Below, in pieces: positions 29,129-38,159 of a DNA stretch of 64,000 nt (position 1 is its first letter; each line of letters opens with the position of its first letter). The notes below the pieces were generated by a model, which saw nothing but the letters and a program-made list of their open reading frames with translations, made no database searches and had not been told where the DNA came from. This DNA comes from Streptomyces sp. GSL17-111 (GTDB lineage Bacteria; Actinomycetota; Actinomycetes; Streptomycetales; Streptomycetaceae): assembly GCF_037911585.1 (NCBI RefSeq), contig NZ_JBAJNS010000001.1:562001-626000 (forward strand), in the 5' to 3' direction. The position numbers were made by a program, and so were the translations under genes.

Positions 29129-30027
29129 TGTGCGCCTCCTTCGGTGGTGCGGGTGCCGCGGCCCCCGGTGCGGTACGCGTCCCAGGTCCAGCCCAGGGTG
29201 CGGCGGGCCATGATCCCGACGGCGTGGCGGCGGTACTTGGCGCTGCCGCGCACGTCGTCGATCGGGTTGCAGGCGCCGGAGGCCAGTTCGGCGAACTGGC
29301 GGGCGATGGAGGGCGTGATCGTCTTGCCGCTCTCCCAGAAGCCGCCGTCGGTCAGGGCCGCGCTGAGGAACTCCTCGGCGGCGGTGGCACGCAGCGGGGT
29401 CGGGGCGGCGGAACCGATGCCGGTCCTCACGGTGCGCGTCTCCGGGTGGAGTGCGATGCCGAAGGCGCACACGGCGATGACCATGGCGTTGCGGGTGCCG
29501 ACCTTGGAGAACTGCTGCGGCCCGGTGGCCTTCTTGATGTGGACGGTCTTGATGAGCTCGTCGGCCGCCAGCGCGTTGCGCTTCACGCCGGTGAAGAACT
29601 CCTCCACCGGGATGAAGCGGGTGCCGCGCACGGACTCGACCTCGACCTCGGTGCCGGCGGACAGCAGCGCGGGGTGGGAGTCGCCGGCCGGGGAGGCGGC
29701 GCCCAGGTTGCCGCCGACGCTGCCGCGGTTGCGGATCTGCGGCGAGCCGACGGTGTGGCCGGCGAGAGCCAGCCCCGGCAGTTCGGTGCGCAGGTTGTCG
29801 ATGATCCGGCTGTAGGGAACCGAAGCGCCCAGGCGGACGTTCTCCTCTCCGACCTCCCACTCGTGGAGTTCGGTGACGCGGTTGAGGTCCAGCAGGTACT
29901 CGGGTCGACGGTGGTCGAAGTTGAGCTCGACCATCACGTCGGTGCCGCCCGCGATGGGCACAGCCGTGGGGTGCTCGGCCTTCGCGGCGAGCGCCTCCTC
30001 CCAGCTGGCGGGGCGCAGGAAGTCCAT
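29119..30027 (-). CDS. Xanthine dehydrogenase, FAD-binding subunit
   Basis: 302 residues. FAD-binding motifs AGGTDVMVELNF near residue 27 and NRGSVGGNLGAASPAGD near 100; C-terminal CO-dehydrogenase flavoprotein domain. Transfers electrons from the iron-sulfur clusters to NAD. First gene of the xdh operon, divergent from PucR. Confidence 0.92.
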   Translation of the reverse strand: MDFLRPASWEEALAAKAEHPTAVPIAGGTDVMVELNFDHRRPEYLLDLNRVTELHEWEVGEENVRLGASVPYSRIIDNLRTELPGLALAGHTVGSPQIRNRGSVGGNLGAASPAGDSHPALLSAGTEVEVESVRGTRFIPVEEFFTGVKRNALAADELIKTVHIKKATGPQQFSKVGTRNAMVIAVCAFGIALHPETRTVRTGIGSAAPTPLRATAAEEFLSAALTDGGFWESGKTITPSIARQFAELASGACNPIDDVRGSAKYRRHAVGIMARRTLGWTWDAYRTGGRGTRTTEGGAQCA

Positions 30028-30292
30028 GAAAACTCTCTTCTCGGTCTTCTCGGATCGCGACTACATGAGGTGAGGGGGCCCTGGCCAAAGAGGCGCCCTT
30101 GCCACGTGATCGTTCATCTGTCGTTCATCAGGTGTGACCCAGTAGACAGGCGTCGAATCGCACCGGTGCAGTCACCGAAGGCATGAAGCGATTAGCCGGT
30201 GACCGGTCCGGTCTTGTAGATTCGAACGAATGACGGGTTCCTCACCGTGAGGCCGGGCTCGTCCGATCACAGAGGCAACACACGACGGAACG
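30028..30292. promoter_or_regulatory. Divergent xdh/pucR control region
   Basis: 265 non-coding bases. CGTTCATC occurs twice in direct orientation (30111-30118 and 30122-30129), one helical turn apart, and ATTCG-AA-CGAAT (30220-30231) is a short inverted repeat nearer pucR. Either could bind PucR; no promoter hexamer is convincing. Confidence 0.5.
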
Positions 30293-31999
30293 GTGAGCGA
30301 CGACATGCGGCTGCGTGCACTGCTGGAGACGGCTTCGCTCGGGTTGCGCCTCCTCGGCGGTGAGCAGGAGCTCGACCGCCAGGTGCGCGGCGTCATGACG
30401 ACGGACCTGCGCGACCCCAGCCGTTACCTCTCCGGCGGAGAGCTGGTGCTCACGGGGCTGGCGTGGCGCCGCGACGCCGACGACTCGGACGGTTTCGTGC
30501 GGATCCTCGCCGCCGCCGGCGTGGCCGGACTCGCGGCGGGCGAGGCGGAGATGGGCCAGGTTCCGGACGACCTGGTGGCCGCCTGCGCCCGGCACCGGCT
30601 GCCGCTGTTCGCGGTCGACGAGGACGTCGCGTTCGCGACCATCACCGAGCACGTGGTGCGCCAGGTCTCCGGGGAGCGCGCCGGCGACCTCGCCGCAGTC
30701 GTCGAAAGACACCGACGCCTCATGACGCCCGGCCCCGGCGGCGCGGGACCCGACGTGGTGCTCGACCTGCTCGGGTCCGACCTCGACCTGCGCGCCTGGG
30801 TGCTCACGCCCACCGGCCGGCAGATCGCGGGCGCCGGGCCCGGCTCGCAGACACCCGAGCTCCCCGCCGCCGTCCGCGCCCAGCTCGCCGGGGAACACCT
30901 CGCGGCGCTGCGCGGCGGGCGACGCGGCCCCTACCGCACCTCCTTCGAGGGGACGACGTACTCCCTCTTCCCCGTCCGCAGCGACGGCCGGGATCTGCGC
31001 GCGACGGTGCTCTCGGACTGGCTGCTCGCCGTGGAGGCCGACGCCGGTGACTGGCCGGGGCAGCGGCTGGACCTGCTCCAGGGCGTCACCCAGCTCATCG
31101 CGGTCGAACGGGACCGGCGCGACGCGGCCCGCACCGTCCGGCGCCGTCTCGCCCAGGACGTGCTGGAGCTGGTCCAGGGCGGCGCGCCGCCCGGCGAGAT
31201 CGCCGCGCGGCTGCGGGTGGCGGCCCCCGTCCTGCTGCCCGGTCTCGGCACGGCGCCGCGCTGGCAGGTCGTGGTGGCCTCGGTGGAGTGGTCCGGTGCG
31301 GGGATTCCCGGCGGTCCCGTGGCCCAGGCCCTGCTGGAGGAGGCGCTCGTGGACCCGGGCGTACCCGGCCCCGACCCGGCCGACCGGATCGCCGTCGCCC
31401 ACACGGGCGAGGAGGCGGTGGCCCTCGTGCCGCTCTCCACCGACGACACGTCCCCCGGCGGGTCGGCCGGGGAGAGCGCCCCGGACTCCGGCGCGGGCTC
31501 GCCCGGGTTGCACGCCCACGCGATGCTGGCCTCGGTCCGCGAGCCGCTGGAGCGCGGGCTGGCCGACGACGGACGGCTCACCCTCGGGGTCAGCGCGGCC
31601 GTGACCTCCGCCGAGGGCCTGCGCGGCGCGCTGGAGGAGGCCCGGCACGCCCGCCGGGTGGCGGCCGCCCGGCCCGGACGGGTCTGCGCCGCCGGGCACG
31701 AGGAGCTCGCCTCGCACGTCCTGCTGCTGCCCTTCGTCCCCGACGACGTCCGGCGCGCCTTCACCGCACGGCTGCTGGACCCGCTGCGCGACTACGACCG
31801 GCGGCACCGCGCGGAACTGATCGACACGCTGGAGGCGTTCCTGGAGTCCGACGGCTCCTGGACCCGCTGCGCCTCGCGGCTCCACCTGCACGTGAACACC
31901 CTCCGCTACCGGATCGGCCGGATCGAGCAGCTCACCGGCCGGGACCTGTCGCGGCTGGAGGACAAGCTCGACTTCTTCCTCGCCCTGCGCATCAGCTGA
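30293..31999 (+). CDS. pucR: PucR-family transcriptional regulator of purine catabolism
   Basis: 568 residues. N-terminal PucR domain (about residues 10-125: LRALLETASLGLRLLGGEQELDR, then TDLRDPSRYLSGGELVLTGL), a middle region without a clear domain, and a C-terminal PucR-type helix-turn-helix (WTRCASRLHLHVNTLRYRIGRIEQLTG). In Bacillus PucR senses purine breakdown intermediates. Divergent from the xdh operon, so that operon is the likely target. GTG start; ATG at 30305 is an alternative. Confidence 0.9.
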   Translation: MSDDMRLRALLETASLGLRLLGGEQELDRQVRGVMTTDLRDPSRYLSGGELVLTGLAWRRDADDSDGFVRILAAAGVAGLAAGEAEMGQVPDDLVAACARHRLPLFAVDEDVAFATITEHVVRQVSGERAGDLAAVVERHRRLMTPGPGGAGPDVVLDLLGSDLDLRAWVLTPTGRQIAGAGPGSQTPELPAAVRAQLAGEHLAALRGGRRGPYRTSFEGTTYSLFPVRSDGRDLRATVLSDWLLAVEADAGDWPGQRLDLLQGVTQLIAVERDRRDAARTVRRRLAQDVLELVQGGAPPGEIAARLRVAAPVLLPGLGTAPRWQVVVASVEWSGAGIPGGPVAQALLEEALVDPGVPGPDPADRIAVAHTGEEAVALVPLSTDDTSPGGSAGESAPDSGAGSPGLHAHAMLASVREPLERGLADDGRLTLGVSAAVTSAEGLRGALEEARHARRVAAARPGRVCAAGHEELASHVLLLPFVPDDVRRAFTARLLDPLRDYDRRHRAELIDTLEAFLESDGSWTRCASRLHLHVNTLRYRIGRIEQLTGRDLSRLEDKLDFFLALRIS

Positions 32000-32003
32000 C
32001 GTC

Positions 32004-32022
32004 CCGGCCCGCCCCGGGCCGG
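32004..32022. terminator. Short bidirectional hairpin
   Basis: 8-bp stem CCGGCCCG / CGGGCCGG with a 3-base loop in the 32 bases between the convergent pucR and ABC transporter genes. Confidence 0.6.
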
Positions 32023-32031
32023 CCCGCCCGG

Positions 32032-33798
32032 TCAGGGACGGCGGTCCAGGATGCGGGTCAGCTCCCCGGGCCGCCGCGTCAGCTCGTGCCAGGTGCCCGT
32101 CTCGGTGACGCGGCCACCGGAGAGGACGGCGACCCGGTCGGCGCGCCGAATCGTCGCCGGGCGGTGGGCGATGACCACCGTCACCCGTTCGGCCGCGTCG
32201 GGGGCCAGCGCCTCGGCCAGCCGGGCCTCGCTCGCGGTGTCGAGCTGGGCCGTGGACTCGTCCAGCACGAGCACCCGGGGCCGCACGAGCAGCGCGCGGG
32301 CCAGGGCGACGCGGGCCCGCTGACCGCCCGACAGGGTCGTCCCCCGCTCCCCGACCCCTCCGGCCAGACCGCCCGGCAGCCCGGCGGCGATCTCGTCCAC
32401 CCCGCACATCGCGGCGACGCGGGCGACCTCGGCGTCGCTCGCCTCCGGGGCGGCGAGCCGGAGGTTGTCGGCGAGGGTGCCGTGGAAGAGGGGGGCGTCC
32501 TGGCCCACGACGGCGACCGCGCGCCGCAGGTCGGCGTCGGCCAGCGACCGCAGGTCCACGGCCGGTCCCCGCGCCGGCACGAGCGCGACGGTCCCGGCCT
32601 CGGGGTCCCAGAAGCGGGCCAGCAGGTGGGCGCAGGTGGACTTGCCCGCCCCCGAGACGCCGACCAGGGCGAGCGTCTGTCCGGACGGCACCGCGAGGTC
32701 CAGCCCGTCCAGGACCGGCTGCCCGCCGTAGCCGAACCGCACCCCGCTCAGCCGCAGGGCCAGCGGACCGGGCGGCAGGGGCACCGGCGCGGCGGGAGGC
32801 GGGGCGGGCGCCGGGGCGTGGACGGCGGCCCGCACCCGGGCGGCGGCCGGGCGCAGGGCGGCGGCGCGGGCCAGGGCCTGCGCGGACTCGGCCACCGGGG
32901 CCAGCACCGCGAGGGCCAGGGCGAGGGCGGCCGGGGCCCAGGGACCCGCCAGGCGTCCGTCGGTGACGGCGTGGGCGGTGACCGCGACCACGGCGAGCAC
33001 GGCGGCGACCACGACGGCCTCCCGCAGCGCCGAGGCGGCGGCCTCCCACCCGGCCTCGGCGCGCTGGGCCCGGCCCAGCTCGGCTCCCCGGTCGGCGAGC
33101 AGGGCCCGTCGCCGGGGCAGGGCGCCGAAGGCGAGCAGCTCGGGCAGCCCGTCGACGGTGTCCACGGTGTCGGCCGAGAGCCGGGCCGCCGCGGCGCGGG
33201 TGCGCGCGCCCCGGGCTGCCCGCGCGCGGCCCTCCAGCAGGGCCGAGGCGAGCAGCAGCGCGGCCGCCGGGAGGACGGCGGCGAGCAGCGCCGGTTCGGC
33301 GAACGCCAAGCCGGTGCAGCCGGCGCCGAGGACGGCTCCGGAGGCGAGCAGTTGGGCGGTGGTGTGGGCGTAGAAGAACTCCAGGGCCTCCACGTCCGCC
33401 ATGGCGGTCGCCGCCAGGTCCCCGCTGCGGCGCCCGGCGATCCGGGCCGGGGCGCTGCGGGCGAGCCCGTCGAAGACGCGGACCCGCAGGCCCGCGAGCA
33501 CGCGGTAGGCGAGGTCGTGGGAGAGGTCCATCTCCCGCCAGGTGGCCAGGGCCCGGACGGCGACGAGGGCGACGAGCGCCACGACGGTGCCGGGGCCGGG
33601 TGGCTCCCGGTCGAGCAGGGCCGCGCCGACGGTGTGGGCGGCGAGCGTCACCAGCGCGGCCAGGGCGGCGTGTTCGAACAGGGCAGCGACGGCGGTGCGC
33701 ACGGCCATGGCCCGGTGCGGGCGCAGGGCGGGCAGCAGGGCCCGCAGCGCACCGGGGCGCGGGGCGGGGTGCGCGCGGGGGGCCTCGGTGGCGGTCAT
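32032..33798 (-). CDS. ABC transporter fused permease/ATPase, second half of a RiPP exporter pair
   Basis: 588 residues: six-span membrane domain (about 20-320), then an ATPase with Walker A GVSGAGKST, Q-loop VGQDAPLFHGT, signature LSGGQRARVALARAL, Walker B VLVLDESTAQLD and H-loop IAHRPATI. Overlaps the preceding ABC gene by ATGA, so the two form a heterodimer of the CydDC/multidrug type. Last gene of the RiPP operon; export of the modified peptide is the expected role. A long frame extending upstream of 33798 is only shadow. Confidence 0.88.
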   Translation of the reverse strand: MTATEAPRAHPAPRPGALRALLPALRPHRAMAVRTAVAALFEHAALAALVTLAAHTVGAALLDREPPGPGTVVALVALVAVRALATWREMDLSHDLAYRVLAGLRVRVFDGLARSAPARIAGRRSGDLAATAMADVEALEFFYAHTTAQLLASGAVLGAGCTGLAFAEPALLAAVLPAAALLLASALLEGRARAARGARTRAAAARLSADTVDTVDGLPELLAFGALPRRRALLADRGAELGRAQRAEAGWEAAASALREAVVVAAVLAVVAVTAHAVTDGRLAGPWAPAALALALAVLAPVAESAQALARAAALRPAAARVRAAVHAPAPAPPPAAPVPLPPGPLALRLSGVRFGYGGQPVLDGLDLAVPSGQTLALVGVSGAGKSTCAHLLARFWDPEAGTVALVPARGPAVDLRSLADADLRRAVAVVGQDAPLFHGTLADNLRLAAPEASDAEVARVAAMCGVDEIAAGLPGGLAGGVGERGTTLSGGQRARVALARALLVRPRVLVLDESTAQLDTASEARLAEALAPDAAERVTVVIAHRPATIRRADRVAVLSGGRVTETGTWHELTRRPGELTRILDRRP

Positions 33799-35534
33799 GC
33801 GGCGCGTCCGTTCCCCTCGGTGTGCCCGGCGGTGACGAGTCCGGCGTAGACCGGGGAGTCGGCCAGCAGGCTGGTGTGGTCGCCGGTCGCCTCCACCCGG
33901 CCCCCGGCCAGGACGACGATCCGGTCGGCGTGCCGCACGGAGGCGAGCCGGTGCGCGATGACCAGGCAGGTGCGGCCCCGGGCGGCGTCGGCCAGTTCGC
34001 GCAGGACGTGGGCCTCGCGGCGCTCGTCGACGGCGCTGGTGGCCTCGTCCAGGACGAGGACGGGCGCGTTGGCGAGCAACGCCCGGGCCAGGGCGAGACG
34101 CTGCCGCTGACCGCCGGAGAGGTTCGCGCCGCGTTCCCCGATCACGGTGGCGTACCCGTCGGGCAGCGCGGCGATCTCGTCGTGGACGCCCGCGGTGCGT
34201 GCGGCGGCCCGCAGCGCCGCCTCGTCGGCGCCCGGGGCGGCCAGGCGGAGGTTGTCGGCGACCGTGGCGTGGAAGAGGTAGGTGTCCTGGGAGACGACCG
34301 CGATGCCCCGGCGCAGCGACGCGAGCGTGTACCGCCCGACGTCCGTTCCGTCGAGCAGCACGCGCCCCCGGTCCGGTGCGTGCTGCCGCAGCAGCAGGGC
34401 GAGCAGGGTCGACTTGCCCGCGCCCGACGGCCCGACCACGGCCGTCGTGCGACCGGCCGGGGCGGTGAAGGTGACGTCGTCCAGGGCCGGGCGGAGCGCG
34501 CCGGGGTAGCGGAAGCCCACGTACTCGAAGCGGACGGCGGGCGGCTCCGTCCGGTGGGCGGCCCGCGTGCCCTCGTCGGGGGTCCGGGGCCGTGCGGTGC
34601 GCAGGGCGGCGATGCCGTCGGCGGCCGAGGCGCCCAGGTAGCCGGCGTGCCACTCGCGCGCCAGGTCGCGCACCGGCCGGAAGCACTCGGAGATCAGGAG
34701 GAGCAGCAGGTAGGTGCCGGTGGCGGTCGTCGCGCCGGTCGCCGCCGACCAGCAGACCAGCAGCGCGGCGGCGACCGTGCCGCCCTGCACGGCGAGGTCG
34801 GTGAGGCCGGTGTCCACCAGCGACACCCGCAGCTTGGCGACCGTGGCCCGGTGCAGCGCGTCCGAGCGGCGCTCCAGCCGCGCGCGGGTGCGGCCGACGG
34901 CACCGGCGGCGCGCAGCGTCGGCATGCCCTGCAGCGCCTCCAGGTAGTCCGCGCCCAACTCCTCGTAGGTGTCCCAGTGTTCACCGCCGCGACGGGCGAG
35001 CAGCCGGTCCCAGGCGCGCGGTCCGAGCAGGGCGAGCAGCAGCGCCGGGACCAGGGCGAGCAGCACGGCGGGCCGGATCAGACCGACGGCGGCCAGCAGC
35101 AGCGGTGGGGTGGCGCAGGTGACCAGGAGCTGCGGCAGGTAACGGGAGACGTAGGCGTCCACGCCCTCGACGCCGTCGACGAGCGTGGTGCGCACCGCTC
35201 CGGCGCGGGCGCCGTCGAGGTGGGCCGGGCCGAGGTCGCCGAGCCGGTCGACGAGGGCGTCCCGCAGCCGGACGCGGACGAGCGCCCCGGCGCGGGCGGC
35301 GGTGCGTCGCTGCCACCAGCCGAGCCAGGAGCGCAGCGCGACGACGAGGGCGACGGAGCCCAGCAGCCACGGGAGCGGGCCGGTGTCCCCCCGGGCGACG
35401 GCGGCCAGGGCGAGCGCGAGCAGCCCGGCCTGGGCCAGGTGGGTGAGGGCGACGGCGCCGAGCAGCGCGGTGGCGGCGAGCAGGGGAAGCGGCGCGGTGC
35501 GCGCGGCGGCCCGCAGCTCGGGGTGTATCAGCAT
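33795..35534 (-). CDS. ABC transporter fused permease/ATPase, first half of a RiPP exporter pair
   Basis: 579 residues. Membrane domain about 15-310, ATPase with Walker A GPSGAGKST, Q-loop VSQDTYLFHAT, signature LSGGQRQRLALARAL, Walker B VLVLDEATSAVD and H-loop IAHRLASV; both catalytic sites look intact. ATG at 35534 has AGGAG nine bases upstream and overlaps the dehydrogenase stop by seven bases. Confidence 0.88.
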   Translation of the reverse strand: MLIHPELRAAARTAPLPLLAATALLGAVALTHLAQAGLLALALAAVARGDTGPLPWLLGSVALVVALRSWLGWWQRRTAARAGALVRVRLRDALVDRLGDLGPAHLDGARAGAVRTTLVDGVEGVDAYVSRYLPQLLVTCATPPLLLAAVGLIRPAVLLALVPALLLALLGPRAWDRLLARRGGEHWDTYEELGADYLEALQGMPTLRAAGAVGRTRARLERRSDALHRATVAKLRVSLVDTGLTDLAVQGGTVAAALLVCWSAATGATTATGTYLLLLLISECFRPVRDLAREWHAGYLGASAADGIAALRTARPRTPDEGTRAAHRTEPPAVRFEYVGFRYPGALRPALDDVTFTAPAGRTTAVVGPSGAGKSTLLALLLRQHAPDRGRVLLDGTDVGRYTLASLRRGIAVVSQDTYLFHATVADNLRLAAPGADEAALRAAARTAGVHDEIAALPDGYATVIGERGANLSGGQRQRLALARALLANAPVLVLDEATSAVDERREAHVLRELADAARGRTCLVIAHRLASVRHADRIVVLAGGRVEATGDHTSLLADSPVYAGLVTAGHTEGNGRAA

Positions 35535-36760
35535 GGGTGCGGCTCCTGCGGTCGGGGGGTTCCGGCTGGCTCGGGAGCGACACGGGCCCCGGAGGCGTCG
35601 TGGACGGGGGAAGGGCCGTCGGCGCCGAGGGCGAGTCCGTGTACGACCCAGCCGCGGCCGGGCGGCTCGCCCAGGGCGGCCCCGAGGTCGGCGCGCTGCC
35701 AGGCGCCCACCGGGCGGGCGCCCAGGCCGTGGCGGTCGGCGACGGCCTGGGCGAGCCCGACGGCGTGGCCCGCGCGCAGGTGGGCCCGGCGGATGTGGAC
35801 GGCGTCGGCGTCGTCCGGGCAGCCGTACCCGAGGAGGACGGCTCCGCTCTCGGCGATCCACCCCTGTCCGGCCGCCCAGGCGGCCAGCGTCGGGCGGGCC
35901 TCGCCGGAGGCCAGGCGGCGCAGGGCCCCGCCGGGGCGGAGGGCGAATAGTCCGGGTGCCGGCTCGGGGGCGGGTCCGCCCACGGCGGCGCACCAGCCGA
36001 GGACGCCGTCCCCGGCCGTCTCCACGACGGCCAGGACGGCGGCCAGCGCGGCGGCGTCCGGCGCGCCGGTGAGCGGCGGCGGCGCGCTGCGCCGGGCCAG
36101 CAGCCGCCGGGCCTCGGGCGCCGGGCGGGGGTGGGCGGCGGCCGGTGCGCTCCCGGGCGGCGGCAGGTGGACCGTGGCGAGCGGTTCGGCTCTCGCTCCG
36201 TCGAGATCCAGGACGGGGGCGGGAGCGCCGAGCGCCCCGGCGGCGAGCCACAGGGCGGCCACGGCGTGACCGGTGTCCAGCAGGGCGAGCGGCCAGGCGC
36301 GGTGCCCGTAGTGGGACCGCGTCCGGGCGAGCGTCACGCTGAGCTCGGCCCGGACCCCGGGCGGTACGGGGCCGGGTGCGGCACCGAGCCGGTGGACGCG
36401 GTCGGCCAGCGGGTCGTAGCCGTAGCGGCCGGGCGGCAGGGGTGCGGCGGCGCCCACGGTCAGGCGGACGTCGACGGGGTGCAGCCCTCCGGCGGAGGAG
36501 GCGGGGCGCAGCCGTCCGCCCGCGTCCCGGGCGGCGAGGGAGAGCCGCAGCAGGGGGCCGAGGTCGACCTCGCCGGGACGGGCGGCGGGCACCGGGCGCG
36601 CGGGGCCGGGCCAGTGGGGCACGGGCGGGCCGGGCGGCGTGTCCGGGCCGGGGGTCTCGGCGCCGCGCGCCCGGGCGAGGACGGCGGGCAGGTCGGCGTC
36701 GGCGCTCGGGGCCGCGCCGGTGGGGACGCCGGTGGGGACGTCGGACGGGGGACGGGTCAT
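35528..36760 (-). CDS. SagB-type FMN-dependent azoline dehydrogenase (nitroreductase family)
   Basis: 410 residues. The FMN-binding block RLRPASSAGGLHPVDVRL is typical of SagB/ThcOx enzymes, which oxidise azolines to azoles in TOMM peptides. Two nitroreductase-like halves seem present: one after residue 75 and one ending LGYGCPDDADAVHIRRAHLRAGHAVG. N-terminal 40 residues are a Pro/Gly-rich low-complexity stretch. Ten bases after YcaO. With only serine residues available in the precursor (no Cys or Thr), oxazole formation would be expected. Confidence 0.82.
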   Translation of the reverse strand: MTRPPSDVPTGVPTGAAPSADADLPAVLARARGAETPGPDTPPGPPVPHWPGPARPVPAARPGEVDLGPLLRLSLAARDAGGRLRPASSAGGLHPVDVRLTVGAAAPLPPGRYGYDPLADRVHRLGAAPGPVPPGVRAELSVTLARTRSHYGHRAWPLALLDTGHAVAALWLAAGALGAPAPVLDLDGARAEPLATVHLPPPGSAPAAAHPRPAPEARRLLARRSAPPPLTGAPDAAALAAVLAVVETAGDGVLGWCAAVGGPAPEPAPGLFALRPGGALRRLASGEARPTLAAWAAGQGWIAESGAVLLGYGCPDDADAVHIRRAHLRAGHAVGLAQAVADRHGLGARPVGAWQRADLGAALGEPPGRGWVVHGLALGADGPSPVHDASGARVAPEPAGTPRPQEPHPC

Positions 36761-36770
36761 GACGGCGGGC

Positions 36771-38159
36771 TCACATGTGCGGCGGCGGGGCGAGGCTGAA
36801 GTCCGCCGGCGCGTGCGGGGCGGACGTCCGCCAGCCCCGGGCCACAGCGGCCTCGGCGAACCGCGCGCAGCCCAGGTAGGCGAAGGCGGCGGGGGCGTTG
36901 GGCACCAGCCCGGAGACGAGGACGCGGGCGACGCGCAGCGGGGTCTCGGCCACGTCCTCGGTGGTGAGGTCGGCCGTGACGACGCGGTGGCCGCCCGCGT
37001 GCAGGGCGCCCCACAGCCGTTCCCGGCCGCCGGGCTCGATCGCGTCGACGGGAACGACGCCGAGCGCGGGCTCGGTGAAGCGGCGCGCCTCGGCGGCCAT
37101 GCGCGGATCGAGCCACACCTGGACGTGCGCCCCGAGGTCGCGGACGGCCGCGAAGTCGGGCCCGCAGGAGTCCAGGTACCGGGCGTCGGCACGGTGGTCG
37201 AGGTAGAGCCCGCGGGCGAGCAGCCCGGCCTCCACGGCGCGGAAGACCCAGCCGTCGGGTGCGGTGAGGCCCTGGGTGAACACCCAGGTGTGCACGGCCT
37301 CCAGGACGGCCTTGCGGGCGGCTTCTGCCGGGTCCTCGCGGCAGGCGAACCCGGCGGCGTACACGCCGCGTTCCGGGTCGTGGACGAGTGCGGCGACGCA
37401 CGGTGCGAACTCGGAGGGCATCTCGGTCAGCCACAACCGCAGCCCCGAACCGGTCAGTTCCTCCGTGAGGCCCGGCACGCTGGCCGGGTCGATGCCCCGC
37501 GTGGGGCCGTCGAGGTGCCACCACAGTTCCAGCGCGTCGCGCTCCACGACCTCCAGCAGGCCGCGCTCGACGGCGTCCGTCAGGCCCTGCCCGGTGGCGA
37601 TGCCCGCGTAGTTGAGGTGGTGCGTGCGCGGGTAGGACCTCAACTCGCCCTGACGCCAGTTGAGGTGGGTCAGGGAGACCGGTATCCGGCACTCGGCGAC
37701 GCCGCCGTCCGGCAGGTGCTCCTGCCCCCGGGCCCACAGGGCGGGGGTGTGCTCGTCCAGGGGCCGGTAGGGGAAGCCCGGCCGGGCGTACTGCCAGGGG
37801 GCGTAGCGCGGGAGGTCGGCGGGGCCGAGGTGGCGCAGGCCGGCGGCCACGAGTTCGGCGGGCGTCGCGGCCAGCGGCGCGTCGCGGTGGCCGGGCGGCG
37901 GGACGCGGTTGCCGCAGTACCGCTCGACGGCTTCGGCGACGGCGGCGACGCGGGCCCCCTCGGGGTCGTCGAAGGTGGTGCCCAGCGAGACGCGGTCGGC
38001 GGGCCAGGCGCCGAGCCGCCGGGCGTCGGCGACCTCGGCGGTCATCGCGACGTAGCGGGGTGGCGCGCCGGTGGGGTGCGCGACCGGCTCCACGGACCGC
38101 ACGATGCCGCACACCGGGTCCACGAGGGCGTCGAGGGGCAGGGTGGGCGGGGTGGTCAT
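36771..38159 (-). CDS. YcaO-domain cyclodehydratase of a TOMM-type RiPP
   Basis: 462 residues. YcaO enzymes phosphorylate a backbone amide so that a Ser, Thr or Cys side chain can close an azoline ring. Recognisable blocks: SLGTTFDDPEGARVAAVAEA followed by VERYCG near residue 75 (ATP/Mg glutamates), TGQGLTDAVERGLLEVVERDA near 200, and EDPAEAARKAVLEAVHTW near 300. The C-terminus ends PPPHM rather than the PxPxP tail common in azoline-forming members. Start overlaps the hydrolase stop by four bases. Confidence 0.9.
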   Translation of the reverse strand: MTTPPTLPLDALVDPVCGIVRSVEPVAHPTGAPPRYVAMTAEVADARRLGAWPADRVSLGTTFDDPEGARVAAVAEAVERYCGNRVPPPGHRDAPLAATPAELVAAGLRHLGPADLPRYAPWQYARPGFPYRPLDEHTPALWARGQEHLPDGGVAECRIPVSLTHLNWRQGELRSYPRTHHLNYAGIATGQGLTDAVERGLLEVVERDALELWWHLDGPTRGIDPASVPGLTEELTGSGLRLWLTEMPSEFAPCVAALVHDPERGVYAAGFACREDPAEAARKAVLEAVHTWVFTQGLTAPDGWVFRAVEAGLLARGLYLDHRADARYLDSCGPDFAAVRDLGAHVQVWLDPRMAAEARRFTEPALGVVPVDAIEPGGRERLWGALHAGGHRVVTADLTTEDVAETPLRVARVLVSGLVPNAPAAFAYLGCARFAEAAVARGWRTSAPHAPADFSLAPPPHM

